56,718 bases of DNA. It comes from Clostridia bacterium (GTDB taxonomy: Bacteria; Bacillota; DSM-12270; Thermacetogeniales; Thermacetogeniaceae). Location of the stretch: NCBI GenBank assembly GCA_902812385.1, contig CADDZD010000007.1:1-56718 (forward strand), given 5' to 3'. Under the pieces are notes generated by a model. That model worked only from the letters and a program-made list of their open reading frames with translations, had not been told where the DNA came from and did not search any database. The position numbers and the translations under genes were made by a program. Of this stretch, positions 1 through 8,925 are shown one piece after another; the stretch's first letter is position 1; each line of letters opens with the position of its first letter.

Positions 1-135
1 GGCAGTTGGGGTATAGATTATAGTGTTTCGCACAATAACAACGCATTTTTTGCAATCGGTATTACCAGCCCCCGTCACAGGTGGAAAGAGTTAAAAGATT
101 GGATTCTTTTTAAGTATACGGGGTGCAGGAAAACC
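1..135. other. Left-edge non-coding stretch
   Basis: This stretch lies downstream of the modE-like gene. I see no open reading frame with a ribosome binding site and no convincing hairpin followed by a T-run, so the end of the molybdate operon transcript is not located. Confidence 0.4.
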
Positions 136-489
136 CTACAAGCTTTCACCAAAATACCGCCTGAAAAGGGCAGCAAGGGCATTTTCGGCTTCCCGCTTTA
201 CCTCCTGATATCTGTTAAGCAGGTCCCTGGCTTCGGGTGTCAGGGAGGCACCGCCGCCTGATCTCCCCCCAACCTGGAAATGCAGCAGTTTAAACCCCAA
301 CCGTTGTTCCAGCCTTTTTACCAGGTTCCAGGCATGGCTATAGGACATGTTCATCCCCTCCGCAGCCGCCCTCAGAGAGCCAAGCCGGTCTACCCTGCAT
401 AGAATCTCGCAGGGGCCATCTCCGAAAGCCTTCCCCGTTGTCTCCAGCCAAATTTTATATTTCAACCTCAATCCCTTGTTTACATTCAC
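136..489 (-). CDS. modE: ModE-like molybdate-responsive regulator (winged-helix domain only)
   Basis: This 117-residue protein matches the N-terminal winged-helix DNA-binding domain of ModE. It shows the GSLRAAAEGMNMSYSHAWNL segment, then LVKRLEQRLGF and a Gly-rich wing (VGGRSGGGASLT). There is no C-terminal MOP/TOBE domain, so it is a short ModE; how it would sense molybdate is not visible. I chose GTG at 489 because GGGAGG lies 8 nt upstream; a longer reading frame from 603 would overlap the ABC ATPase gene and has no such site. It is the last gene of the molybdate transport operon. A ModE-type dyad at 3802-3825 upstream of modA suggests that it controls its own operon. Confidence 0.85.
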   Translation of the reverse strand: MNVNKGLRLKYKIWLETTGKAFGDGPCEILCRVDRLGSLRAAAEGMNMSYSHAWNLVKRLEQRLGFKLLHFQVGGRSGGGASLTPEARDLLNRYQEVKREAENALAALFRRYFGESL

Positions 490-505
490 CTTGTCAACCT
501 CCCTA

Positions 506-1321
506 TCACAGTTTTGTCCAGTAATCTGAGCAGTTGTCAGAACAAGGTGCGCAGATATCGTGCTTCTGGTAATATTCTCCAGTAAAGCCCTCAATAGCCG
601 CATAATCTGACGGTGCCTGGTTTATGTTGAGAAAAGCGGCTACTTCCGGATCCCCGGGATTGCTGAAGATACTGCTGGGCACTCCAACCTTCCTAACCGT
701 TCCATTCAAGATAATACCTACCCGATCCGCAAACAGGACAGCTTCAGCAAAATCATGGGTCACGTGGATAACGGTAAATTTGTGCTTGGTATGCAATCTC
801 CTCAGATCGCTATAAACCTTTTTTCTCGTATTCGGATCCAGGGCGCTAAAGGGCTCGTCCATGAGTAGAACCAGAGGACGAAGGATCAGCGCCCTGGCAA
901 GGGCGACCCTTTGTTGCTCACCCCCACTCAATGTTGCCGGATACCTGTTTAGGAGCTTAACGATGCCGAACATTTCCGCCAACTCCTGAACCCTTGCCTT
1001 TATGGTCGGCGAAGGAATCCTCTTCAGGCAGAGCCCGAATGCAATATTCTTGTACACATTCAGGTGAGGGAAAAGGGCGTAGTCCTGGTAAACAAAACCT
1101 AGGTTCCTCTTTTCTGGAGGAATGTGAGCAGTGTCTCTGCCAGCAAGAAATATTTTGCCTGAATCGGGCTTGTAGAACCCTGCTATCATTTCCAAAATAA
1201 CAGATTTGCCTGTACCTGTAGGGCCAAGGATCGAAAAGAATTCCCCTTGTTGAATATCCAGATTGACGTTTTCCAGTGAAAACTCCCCTAGCCTTATAGA
1301 GACATTGATTAGTTTAATCAC
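506..1321 (-). CDS. Molybdate/tungstate ABC transporter ATP-binding protein
   Basis: This is a 271-residue ABC ATPase that would power molybdate or tungstate import with the permease and binding protein upstream. Visible motifs are Walker A (GPTGTGKS, about residues 33-40), Q-loop YQDYALFP, signature LSGGEQQRVALARAL, Walker B VLLMDEPFSALD and the switch His in VTHDFAEA. It is shorter than typical ModC and lacks a clear TOBE domain, which is more like WtpC/TupC-type proteins. The last 30 residues are Cys- and Tyr-rich and look unlike the family. The GTG start at 1321 has GGGAGG 8 nt upstream. The assignment to molybdate rests on the neighbouring ModA-like and ModE-like genes. Confidence 0.85.
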   Translation of the reverse strand: MIKLINVSIRLGEFSLENVNLDIQQGEFFSILGPTGTGKSVILEMIAGFYKPDSGKIFLAGRDTAHIPPEKRNLGFVYQDYALFPHLNVYKNIAFGLCLKRIPSPTIKARVQELAEMFGIVKLLNRYPATLSGGEQQRVALARALILRPLVLLMDEPFSALDPNTRKKVYSDLRRLHTKHKFTVIHVTHDFAEAVLFADRVGIILNGTVRKVGVPSSIFSNPGDPEVAAFLNINQAPSDYAAIEGFTGEYYQKHDICAPCSDNCSDYWTKL

Positions 1322-1369
1322 AGCAAGAGCCTCCCGGTTTCAAGGATCATCAACTCACCCTGCAACAGC

Positions 1370-2110
1370 TTAAGTAGAAACGGGGCAAAATCTGTTTAGC
1401 CCCATAATTCTTGCGGGCCCGGCAATAGTAGTTCCGTAAAAGAGTTTCGGCTTCTTCATCTGCAAGAGGGAGTCGATACTTCCATTCACCACTGTGCTCC
1501 CTGTAGCTAGAATTAGATCGCACCAAGCATCGACCTCGTCCAGGTCACACTCACCACCACTTTCTATACAAACCCCGTTGATCTCTTTCCCGATATTATT
1601 GGGATCAAGGTCAAAGACCCTGATCTGATAATTGCGAGCAAGCTGTTCTACCATGGCGGGTTGCAATCCGATTACAGCAATACGTGGCTTTCCATACTCG
1701 GAAGCTATCTTTTTAACCAGCTTGGAACTGCATATTCCAGGCCCCTTATCCTTACAGTGAATGGTATTGGTTATGGCACCTCTCATTCGTAGAACAGCAT
1801 TCAGGGCTGCAATAATAGCCCCGCGGCGGTAATTGTCGGTAGGTGGCAGGGCAAAGACCTCTTTCAGTGTCCCATCAAAGCTGCCCGGGAGATCGGTATA
1901 AGCCTGTCCTGCATGCCCCTTTACCATCGCATACATCAGGCTCTCCTTCCCCTTTTGAAGCGGGAAGTCGTTCCTGCCGGGGTCACCGATAGCGTCCCGG
2001 GCTGTGAGCACCTTGCAGGATATCTGAATACAGCTAGCGGCCAGCTCCGGGTCATCCAGGATCTTCTGGATAGCAGGCTCCAATGTCCTAAAAATTCCCG
2101 GTATTGCCAA
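1370..2110 (-). CDS. DUF364 / putative heavy-metal-chelation Rossmann-like protein
   Basis: This 246-residue protein resembles the DUF364 family, annotated as putative heavy-metal chelation domain proteins. The C-terminal half looks Rossmann-like (RIAVIGLQPAMVEQL, then VFDLDPNNIG, then DLILATGSTVVNGS) and ends in the family-like GTTIAGPARIMGLNRFCP. The N-terminal half contains NYRRGAIIAALNAVL. The TTG start at 2110 has GGGAGG 8 nt upstream, and the gene overlaps the end of the permease gene by 23 nt. Its place inside a molybdate ABC operon, between permease and ATPase, suggests a part in molybdenum or tungsten handling. That is an inference; no biochemical role can be read from the sequence. 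Confidence 0.7.
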   Translation of the reverse strand: MAIPGIFRTLEPAIQKILDDPELAASCIQISCKVLTARDAIGDPGRNDFPLQKGKESLMYAMVKGHAGQAYTDLPGSFDGTLKEVFALPPTDNYRRGAIIAALNAVLRMRGAITNTIHCKDKGPGICSSKLVKKIASEYGKPRIAVIGLQPAMVEQLARNYQIRVFDLDPNNIGKEINGVCIESGGECDLDEVDAWCDLILATGSTVVNGSIDSLLQMKKPKLFYGTTIAGPARIMGLNRFCPVST

Positions 2111-2897
2111 TATGTTTTCCTCCCAATTTGTTGAAAATATAAAGCGAAATCACAGAGATGATGATCAACAGGTCGGCGACCGCCATAGCGGCATCCAAAT
2201 CCCCCGTAGAAAGGTTCAAGAAGAGGGACACGGGAAGGGTTTCTGTGCGAAACCGTGTCGCTCCCGCGATCATGAGGGCGCCGCCGAACTCCCCTAGTGC
2301 CCTGGTCCAGGTGGTGACCGTTCCGGCAATGAGCCCGTTTCTGGAGAGGGGAAGGGTGACCTTTAGAAACGCCGCGAACGGAGTGCATCCCAGGGTTCTG
2401 GCCACAAATTCCAGGCGACGGTCTACTGATAAAATAGTAGAGTGCAGGACCCGTGTCATGTAAGGCAGGTTTACAAACAATTGGGCGGTAATAATCCCCT
2501 TCGTCGTGAACACAAAAGACAACCCAAGTCTCTCAAGCCAGCCCCCGAAAGCGGTGGAACCAAAGAGAAGCAGCAGGCAGAAGCCTGACACAATGTGAGG
2601 CAGCGCAAGGGGAATATCAAGCAGCGTATTTAAGATCCCTTTCAAGGGAAACTCTACCCTGGCCAGAGAGTAAGCTACAGGGATGGCGATAATAAGGCAG
2701 AGCATAGTCGAAATAATAGAAGTATATAAGCTGAGTTTGATTGCGAACTGTATTTCTGCGGATACCAGGGACTTCCCGATGTGGGGAAGCCCTTTTGCCA
2801 GTACTATCATTAGGGTGGCCAGGATAAAAGCTGCCGTCAGATATGTAATGGTCGCTGTGATGATTTGAAATCTTTCGACTGGAAATTGCTTTTGCAC
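2088..2897 (-). CDS. Molybdate/tungstate ABC transporter permease
   Basis: This 269-residue membrane protein has about six hydrophobic segments. It carries the cytoplasmic EAA-like loop of binding-protein-dependent permeases (FVARTLGCTPFAAFLKVTLP) and the region LGEFGGALMIAG seen in ModB/CysT-type permeases. It lies 3 nt after modA, with a GTG start at 2897 and GGAGGG 10 nt upstream. It overlaps the following DUF364 gene, which points to translational coupling. It probably forms the membrane channel of the molybdate importer with the ATPase at 506-1321. Confidence 0.88.
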   Translation of the reverse strand: MQKQFPVERFQIITATITYLTAAFILATLMIVLAKGLPHIGKSLVSAEIQFAIKLSLYTSIISTMLCLIIAIPVAYSLARVEFPLKGILNTLLDIPLALPHIVSGFCLLLLFGSTAFGGWLERLGLSFVFTTKGIITAQLFVNLPYMTRVLHSTILSVDRRLEFVARTLGCTPFAAFLKVTLPLSRNGLIAGTVTTWTRALGEFGGALMIAGATRFRTETLPVSLFLNLSTGDLDAAMAVADLLIIISVISLYIFNKLGGKHIGNTGNF

Positions 2898-2900
2898 TAC

Positions 2901-3719
2901 TTAATTGCCCTCCAGTGCTGGTTTGAAACCCCATTTTTTCCATACTGCCATGGCCTTCTCTGATGTAACAAAATCCATGAATTGTGTCGCGGCTTCCGGC
3001 TGTTGGGAGAATTTCAGGGAGGCCACAGGAACAGTTTTAATATATTGCTTCATTTCCGGGACGGAAACCGCCTCTATCTTGTCATCGCCTACTAGGTTGT
3101 CTTCCCAGATGATGGCCGCGTCCGCCTGCTGTAAGGCAAGGTAGGTGAAAAGTTCGCTCACATTAGCTGTCCGGACGACTACGTTCGGTTCCACCTCTTC
3201 CAAAAGTCCCTGATCCTTTAATATCTTGTCAGCAACCTTTCCAATCGGGCAGGACTGCGGGTCCCCAAGAGCAACTTTGACGCCCTGTTTTGCCATATCC
3301 TGCAACGATTTGATCCCCGCCGGGTTGCCTTTGGGTACGGCCAGCACGGGAATGTGTAATACCACCGGCTTCTGCAACTTTACTTTTCCCTTTTCCGTAA
3401 GCGGCTGCAATTCCGCCACATCACCTGGCATAAATACATCCCCTTTTTCTGTCGTGAGAATCTGGGCTGTGCATTGTGCACTGCCGCCGAAAGACAATTC
3501 AACCATAATGCCTGTTTCTTCCTGGAACATTTTACCCAGCTCATCCATGGGCTTGCGCAAGCCGGCGCCGCAGTAAACCAGTATGCTCTTACCCTCAACA
3601 CCCTGCTTCCCGTTATCTCCTGGAGTTCCTGATGTGGTTGCAAGATTCTGTTGCGAACCACAGCCCGCCGTCAACAAAGCAACCGCCAACAGAATATAGA
3701 GCCTTGACCATTTAAACAT
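2901..3719 (-). CDS. modA: Molybdate-binding lipoprotein ModA
   Basis: This 272-residue extracellular substrate-binding lipoprotein has a signal peptide with lipobox LLTAGC (Cys20). The mature part has the ModA fold pattern: ILVYCGAGLRKPMDELG, an oxyanion-site region ELSFGGSAQCTAQI, then LGDPQSCPIGKVAD and a late AAIIWEDNLVG segment. It would capture molybdate or tungstate outside the cell and deliver it to the permease encoded 3 nt downstream. It is the first gene of the operon. A ModE-type operator lies about 80-105 nt upstream. The metal supply fits the three molybdenum hydroxylase large subunits encoded in this window. Confidence 0.88.
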   Translation of the reverse strand: MFKWSRLYILLAVALLTAGCGSQQNLATTSGTPGDNGKQGVEGKSILVYCGAGLRKPMDELGKMFQEETGIMVELSFGGSAQCTAQILTTEKGDVFMPGDVAELQPLTEKGKVKLQKPVVLHIPVLAVPKGNPAGIKSLQDMAKQGVKVALGDPQSCPIGKVADKILKDQGLLEEVEPNVVVRTANVSELFTYLALQQADAAIIWEDNLVGDDKIEAVSVPEMKQYIKTVPVASLKFSQQPEAATQFMDFVTSEKAMAVWKKWGFKPALEGN

Positions 3720-3801
3720 TCAGGATCTCCTCTCTCAATCTTTTGAAGCTATTCTGTAAAAAAAGGTTTTTGGGCATGCTCGACCTAGCCCACTCTTAGG
3801 G

Positions 3802-3825
3802 CGTTATGCTTGTGTTTGTATAACG
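3802..3825 (-). promoter_or_regulatory. ModE-type operator upstream of modA
   Basis: Read on the minus strand the site is CGTTATAC, eight bases, then GCATAACG. From memory, the E. coli modA operator has the same half-sites and 8-nt spacing (CGTTATAT, 8 nt, ACATAACG). A weak promoter overlaps it on the minus strand: TTGCCT (3842-3847), 18 nt, then TTATAC (3818-3823). That layout would let ModE block RNA polymerase. Confidence 0.75.
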
Positions 3826-4192
3826 ATGGGGTAAAAAATTGAGGCAAGACATTACGGTCATATTACCAGCCAGATTTTGACTTCAGCTCTAATTTTGGCT
3901 TTCCCCATTTGCTCATTACCTTATTTTAATGTAAGGTTAGTATGTCATTAACTTCTTTTCTTACTCATAAATGTGAAGAGGATAACCCTGCCCGTATTAC
4001 AAGTGTATCCGAACATTGGTTTTAAGGCTACATGAAATTGTCAAGGTATATCGCCGTATCTATAAGGCACGAATCTTTCATGCTAAATCTCGATGATTGC
4101 TTCTCCACTCCTAAAATTAATCTTGCAAACGAAAGATGACAGGGTCACCTCGCACATATTATAGATAACTGCCTGGTTTATTGGTAAGTTAA
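3826..4192. other. Intergenic region between the methyltransferase gene and modA
   Basis: This is the end of the long xanthine dehydrogenase operon and the leader of the modA operon. Apart from the ModE-type site and weak promoter next to modA, I see no gene, no T-tailed hairpin and no riboswitch I recognise. Confidence 0.4.
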
Positions 4193-5005
4193 TCAGGAGC
4201 CGAAAAGGCCCTTACGGTAAGCCTTCAAATAGTTCATCATGAACTGATCCAACCCGAGCAAGGCCTGAGAAGCATAAATTAAGCTCATCATCTGTTTATC
4301 GGTTGGATCCAGGATATAGGAATCCATCCCACTTCCCATAGTCAGAATAGTAAATGCCTGATTGAGCAACCTGCGGTTGGGCAGTCCGTAGGAGATGTTG
4401 CTTAAGCCACAGATGGTATGCACATCTGGATATTTATCCTTTATATACTGGATCGTCTGGAGAACCTCTTGACCGGCCTGATTACTGACACTAATAGGTT
4501 TAACAAGAGGATCAAAATATATATCCTGTGCAGGTACGCCCTCGTCGAGAAGTTGCGGGAGTAACTTATCGACGATGGCAATTCTTTTTTCAGCAGTGTC
4601 AGGAATGCCGGAGTCATCCATCAACAACGCAACAACTTTAGCGTTATATTCCAAAACAAGAGGGAGAACCTGGCTGAATCTTTCTTTTTCAGCCGTAATC
4701 GAGTTAATCATAGGCTTAGTTGTTTTTTTGTGCAATTTCAGCCCCACCTTGAGTGCTTTTGGGTTGGGACTGTCTATGCATAGAGGTGTATCTTCGACCA
4801 CTTCCTGTACAATATTTACGAGCCATTCCATAATCTGTTCTTCTTCTGTAACAAAGTTGCCACAGTTGATATCAATGTAATGGGCACCGGCCTGTACCTG
4901 ATTCCTAGCAATTTTTTTAATTGCTTCCGCATCCCGAGCGGTTACTGCTTCCTTGATGTCTTTGCGGCTTGTGTTAATTAATTCACCCACGATTAAAAAT
5001 GACAT
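4193..5005 (-). CDS. Methyltetrahydrofolate:corrinoid methyltransferase (AcsE/MtgA-like)
   Basis: This 270-residue pterin-binding TIM-barrel protein belongs to the family that moves methyl groups between corrinoid proteins and tetrahydrofolate (AcsE of acetogens, MtgA of glycine-betaine users). Matching segments are the start FLIVGELINTSRK, the barrel strand AGAHYIDINCG, LCIDSPNPKAL, KPMINSITAEKERF and ICGLSNISYGLPNRR. I chose ATG at 5005 because AAGGTG lies 6 nt upstream; the longer frame adds seven poorly supported residues. It is the last gene after an xdh operon that also holds an MtmB-like methyltransferase and a corrinoid protein. It could pass a methyl group from that corrinoid to tetrahydrofolate and the Wood-Ljungdahl pathway. 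The direction is an inference. Confidence 0.85.
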   Translation of the reverse strand: MSFLIVGELINTSRKDIKEAVTARDAEAIKKIARNQVQAGAHYIDINCGNFVTEEEQIMEWLVNIVQEVVEDTPLCIDSPNPKALKVGLKLHKKTTKPMINSITAEKERFSQVLPLVLEYNAKVVALLMDDSGIPDTAEKRIAIVDKLLPQLLDEGVPAQDIYFDPLVKPISVSNQAGQEVLQTIQYIKDKYPDVHTICGLSNISYGLPNRRLLNQAFTILTMGSGMDSYILDPTDKQMMSLIYASQALLGLDQFMMNYLKAYRKGLFGS

Positions 5006-5127
5006 ATGAATCACCTTCTTAAACAAATATTCAGTTCATTTTGGAATGCTCACTTTTAATACATTTCAAGGTAAGGCCATCTTAAGACCGTGTTTTTTGT
5101 TCACTGGTGGCCGCGCCAGTATAATTT

Positions 5128-5979
5128 TTAGCACGTTAACTCGTATAAAGCCTCGTATAGGAGGGAACAGCACATCTCTCTCCGGTACTCCGCCGAGGCC
5201 CTGATGTCCGAAATAGGATCGCAGAACTCCCTGGCTTTTGACGCAATCTCTTTAATTGCTTGCTGGTCCAATTTTTTTTGCTCGAGCAGCCTTTCTAGCT
5301 CAACTGCTCTCCTTACCACCGGCCCTACAGCCCCGAATGCAACTCCTGGGTTACTGCATTTCTTTGTCTCAGGGTCAAACCCGAACTTTACGGCTACACT
5401 GGCTATAGATATGGCTAGCGACTTTCGCTGCCCCAGCTTTCTATATAGGCACCTCTCTTCAGGCTTCATTTTCTTGACAACAATGCTGGTTAATAGCTCA
5501 TCAGGCCTCTTCAGGGTCTTCCCCGGGCCAGCAAGAAATTCTTGCAGTTTCATCTCTCTCTCACCATTAACCGAACTTAGCACAACCTTCGCTCCAAGAG
5601 CAACCAGCGGTGGAACAGAATCGGCCGCTGGAGATGCGTTTACAATATTGCCACCTAAAGTTCCTGTATTTCTTATTTGTGGCGAGCCCACTGTCCTACA
5701 CCCCTGCACAAGGAGAGGTAAATAATTGTTAGTCAGTTCGGAATCCACAACATCTCCATGAGTAACAAGCGATCCCAGGATGATGTTTTCCTCATCTTCT
5801 TTAATCTCGCTTAGCTCCTTGAGACCTGAGAGATCGACAATCTTCTTTGGGGCGAGCATCCCCTTTTTCATTCTGACTAGCAGGTCGGTACCACCAGCCA
5901 AAGGGGTCGCTCCACTGGCAACAGCCGCCAGGGCCTCGGCAAGATTGCTGGGCCTTATCAGTTCAAAAGCCTTTAACAT
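5128..5979 (-). CDS. Xanthine dehydrogenase-type FAD-binding subunit
   Basis: This 283-residue protein is the medium, FAD-binding subunit of a xanthine dehydrogenase/CO-dehydrogenase-type molybdenum hydroxylase. It shows the two flavin-binding motifs, PLAGGTDLL near residues 26-34 and TLGGNIVNASPAADSVPPL near residue 107, followed by a CO_deh_flav_C-like C-terminal half. It would pass electrons from the iron-sulfur subunit to NAD or another acceptor. The gene starts 17 nt after the molybdenum subunit (GGGAGG 7 nt before ATG). The gene order is 2Fe-2S, Mo, FAD. It is the only FAD subunit in the window, although there are three molybdenum subunits. Confidence 0.9.
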   Translation of the reverse strand: MLKAFELIRPSNLAEALAAVASGATPLAGGTDLLVRMKKGMLAPKKIVDLSGLKELSEIKEDEENIILGSLVTHGDVVDSELTNNYLPLLVQGCRTVGSPQIRNTGTLGGNIVNASPAADSVPPLVALGAKVVLSSVNGEREMKLQEFLAGPGKTLKRPDELLTSIVVKKMKPEERCLYRKLGQRKSLAISIASVAVKFGFDPETKKCSNPGVAFGAVGPVVRRAVELERLLEQKKLDQQAIKEIASKAREFCDPISDIRASAEYRREMCCSLLYEALYELTC

Positions 5980-5996
5980 GCTGACACCTCCCTTTA

Positions 5997-8276
5997 CTAA
6001 GAGCGCAGAAGATCGAATTCCTTCTTAGCCATAAAATAGATATCCTCGGGAGTTGCTGGGATCTTAGTGATGCTAATCCCCAAGGCGTTTTTGATAGCAT
6101 TGATAACGGCAGGAGTGATCGGGTTGCATACCGCTTCACCGATACCTTTGGCTCCGAAAGGACCCGATACTTCATATTTTTCCACCGGAACAGTCTCAAT
6201 CTCAGGAGCATCCTGGGCAGTTGGAATGATATAGGTTGAAAGGTCCTTGTTCATATACTGTCCATCGACTTGCCGGATTTCTTCCATCAAGGCATATCCC
6301 ATCCCCATGACCGTACCTCCCTCTGCCTGTCCCTCCAAACCCTGCCTGTTAATAATGCGACCGGCATCGGGACTGACTACCGCCTTTAACACGCTGACCT
6401 CACCCGTCAGGACATTTACTTCAACCAGTGCCATTTCAGATATATAACTGTAGATGAAATGCGGCAGGCCAAGAGCCTCTTTAAACTCCAGGTCGGCTGT
6501 AGGCCAGTCAAACCTGGAGTAGCACTCCAGGAAACGGTTTTCTTTGCTCAATCGTTCAGCAATTTCAGCATAGGTAACCTTTAAATCGGAATCTTTAACA
6601 GCGACACAATGCGGTCTTAATTCCAAAGAATCCGGGGGCACTCCCAGCATCCTGGAGGCTTCTGCAAAAAGATTTGCTTTCATCTTATTGCCAGCCTCGA
6701 TAATAGCCCTCCCTCCGGTATAGGTAGTGCGGGAAGCGCTCGTGCTCCCTGAGTCCGGGGTACTTCTGGTATCTCCAATCTCCAGTTCAATATCCTCCGG
6801 GTTACAACATAAGACCTCGGAAGCAATCATGACAAAGGCAGTACCGTTTCCCTGCCCAATGTCCGGGCAGCCTATCTTCAAAGTAAATTTGCCGCCGGGC
6901 AGGAGAATAATCGTGGCCGCGCCGTAATCCGGGAAGAAGGAGCCAAGGCCACATCCCTGGTGAGAACATGCAAGACCTATTCCCCTCTTCAGATAAGGCC
7001 TATCGGTTTTAAGGTAATATCCCTTATTTTTCCAGAGGTCATGGTTTTTCAAGGTTTCTAGAGTCTCAGCTATCCCTACACTGGGTGAAGGTATGTGGCC
7101 TAGGTTGGCACTCTGGTGATTCCGCAATGCATTCTTCAACCTGAGTTCCAGAGGGTCAATCCCGAGCTTCTTGCTGATCAGATCCAACTGACACTCGATG
7201 GCAAAGGTAGCCTGCGTAGCACCGAAGCCTCTGAAGGCTGAACCTATACAATTGTTGGTATATACACTGAAACCTTCCAGATCGGTATGTGGGACGTAAT
7301 AAGGGCCGCTAGCATGTTCCACAGCAAGTTTCATAATTGCGGATCCCAGGCACGTATAGGGCCCATTATCGGCGATAATCCTTGCCTTATTCGCTAGCAA
7401 TTTCCCGTCCTTGGTTACACCTGTCTTCAGGGTAATTTTCATCGGCAGTCTTTTTTGACCGGCAATTAGGGACTCTTCGCGGTTCCAGACGATCTTCACC
7501 GGGCGGCCAGTCTTTAAAGTCCCCAGGGCAAGCAGGATCTGGGCTGTTATTTCGTCTTTACCCCCGAATCCGCCGCCAATGTAGTGAGCAATGACGCGGA
7601 TCTTTTCCATCGGGTAATTCAAGGAACGGGCAATCTGAATGATATCCCGGTTCGGGTATTGGGAGCCTGCAAACACGGTGATATTACCGTCTTCGTCGAT
7701 GGTTGCCACTCCACCCTCGGTTTCCAAGAATGTGTGCATCTGTCTCGGGGTATAGTAGGTCTCTTCAACTATCAGGTCGGCTTCTCTAAAACCCTTTTCG
7801 ACATCTCCTTTGGTGATCCTCACATGTTCAATAATGTTCCCTTTTTCATGCACCTTGACATCAGTCTGAAGGGCATCTTCCATATCGGAAACCACCGGGA
7901 GCGGCTCGTAATCTACTTCGATGAGATCAAGAGCGTTATATGCACACTCCTTGCTCTCTGCAAGGACAAGAGCTACAGAATCCCCCAGATACCTAACCTT
8001 GTCCTTGCACAAGACCGGCTGGTCCTGGTTGATAATTCCGAAAGCATTTAATCCAGGAACATCCTTGTGTGTGAGAACGGCTACAACCCCTTGAGAGGCT
8101 TCGGCTCTGCTAGTGTAAATCCCCTTGATCAAGGCATGGGGATAACGGCTTCTTAAGACGGCTCCCCAGAGCATGTTTGGAAAAACGCGATCTGTCACAT
8201 ACTTCGCCACGCCTGTTGCCTTGTCGCGACCATCGATACGGGGAAATGCCTTTCCGACCCACCTGAATTCTGACAC
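5997..8276 (-). CDS. Xanthine dehydrogenase-type molybdenum-binding subunit (copy 1)
   Basis: This 759-residue large subunit holds the molybdopterin-binding domains. Visible landmarks are the start GKAFPRIDGRDKATGVAKY, the GGGFGGKDE loop, the substrate-pocket segment AFRGFGATQ, the Mo-cofactor loop GQGNGTAF and GPFGAKGIGEA near the C-terminus, which carries the catalytic Glu of the family. It would hydroxylate a purine or related N-heterocycle. The GTG start at 8276 overlaps the stop of the 2Fe-2S gene by one base (TAGTG). Substrate specificity cannot be set from sequence; the neighbouring BMP transporter, SsnA and MtmB-like genes point to a purine, possibly after removal of a methyl group. 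Confidence 0.92.
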   Translation of the reverse strand: MSEFRWVGKAFPRIDGRDKATGVAKYVTDRVFPNMLWGAVLRSRYPHALIKGIYTSRAEASQGVVAVLTHKDVPGLNAFGIINQDQPVLCKDKVRYLGDSVALVLAESKECAYNALDLIEVDYEPLPVVSDMEDALQTDVKVHEKGNIIEHVRITKGDVEKGFREADLIVEETYYTPRQMHTFLETEGGVATIDEDGNITVFAGSQYPNRDIIQIARSLNYPMEKIRVIAHYIGGGFGGKDEITAQILLALGTLKTGRPVKIVWNREESLIAGQKRLPMKITLKTGVTKDGKLLANKARIIADNGPYTCLGSAIMKLAVEHASGPYYVPHTDLEGFSVYTNNCIGSAFRGFGATQATFAIECQLDLISKKLGIDPLELRLKNALRNHQSANLGHIPSPSVGIAETLETLKNHDLWKNKGYYLKTDRPYLKRGIGLACSHQGCGLGSFFPDYGAATIILLPGGKFTLKIGCPDIGQGNGTAFVMIASEVLCCNPEDIELEIGDTRSTPDSGSTSASRTTYTGGRAIIEAGNKMKANLFAEASRMLGVPPDSLELRPHCVAVKDSDLKVTYAEIAERLSKENRFLECYSRFDWPTADLEFKEALGLPHFIYSYISEMALVEVNVLTGEVSVLKAVVSPDAGRIINRQGLEGQAEGGTVMGMGYALMEEIRQVDGQYMNKDLSTYIIPTAQDAPEIETVPVEKYEVSGPFGAKGIGEAVCNPITPAVINAIKNALGISITKIPATPEDIYFMAKKEFDLLRS

Positions 8277-8770
8277 TAGGATTCACCTCCTGCATCCTTT
8301 GTTTTACCATTCCTTGCGGCAAGCTTAATGGCTTTTATAATCTTGGCATAACCTGTACAGCGGCATAGGTTTCCGGATATAGCGGTCTTGATTTCTTCAT
8401 CTGATGGGTTGCCGTTCTTTAACAACAGACTTTTGGCAGACAGTATCATGCCTGGAGTACAGTAGCCACACTGAATGGCACCGGTTTCTATAAAGCTGGC
8501 TTGCAGCGGGTCCAACGAACCATCCCTGCTTAAGCCTTCGATAGTAGTCACTTCTTTACCTTCCACCTGGGAGATCAACACCAAGCAGGAATTAACTGCT
8601 TTGCCATTCAGAAGAACCGTACATGCCCCACATTCGCCATGTCCGCAGCCTTCTTTGGTTCCGGTTAATCCAAAAACATCTCTAATCACTTCGAGAAGTG
8701 TTAGATTGGGATTGACGGTGATACTTTCATGATCACCATTTAAGGTAAAATTAACCGTAACCTTTTCCAT
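8276..8770 (-). CDS. Xanthine dehydrogenase-type 2Fe-2S subunit
   Basis: This 164-residue small subunit carries two [2Fe-2S] clusters. The N-terminal plant-ferredoxin-like cluster motif is CGHGECGACTVLLNGK with a later Cys in NSCL. The C-terminal cluster motif is CGYCTPGM, then CRCTGY. It relays electrons from the molybdenum site to the FAD subunit. The gene starts 61 nt after a hairpin at 8832-8861 and overlaps the molybdenum subunit gene by one base. Length and motif spacing are normal for the family. Confidence 0.93.
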   Translation of the reverse strand: MEKVTVNFTLNGDHESITVNPNLTLLEVIRDVFGLTGTKEGCGHGECGACTVLLNGKAVNSCLVLISQVEGKEVTTIEGLSRDGSLDPLQASFIETGAIQCGYCTPGMILSAKSLLLKNGNPSDEEIKTAISGNLCRCTGYAKIIKAIKLAARNGKTKDAGGES

Positions 8771-8831
8771 GCGGTTACCCCCTTAAATTTCTTTAACACC
8801 ATTCCATTGTCGACAAGTAAAATTTCATGCC

Positions 8832-8861
8832 CGGGCTGCTGACTAAAAAGACAGCAGCCCG
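8832..8861 (-). terminator. Hairpin between the MtmB-like gene and the xdh genes
   Basis: Perfect 10-bp arms (CGGGCTGCTG and CAGCAGCCCG) enclose a 10-nt loop. On the minus strand no strong T-run follows, so it is more likely partial termination or an RNA-processing/stability element than a full terminator. It could set the ratio of methyltransferase to xdh message. Confidence 0.5.
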
Positions 8862-8925
8862 ATTCTTATTTTACTCCCATTTATTAAGCATAGGTGGTAG
8901 AAATTGTCTAGGCCGGCATTGAACC

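Noticed and set aside
4000-4190. A molybdenum-cofactor riboswitch upstream of modA
   Set aside because: I could not find the conserved Moco-element blocks, and the ModE-type dyad explains the likely control better.
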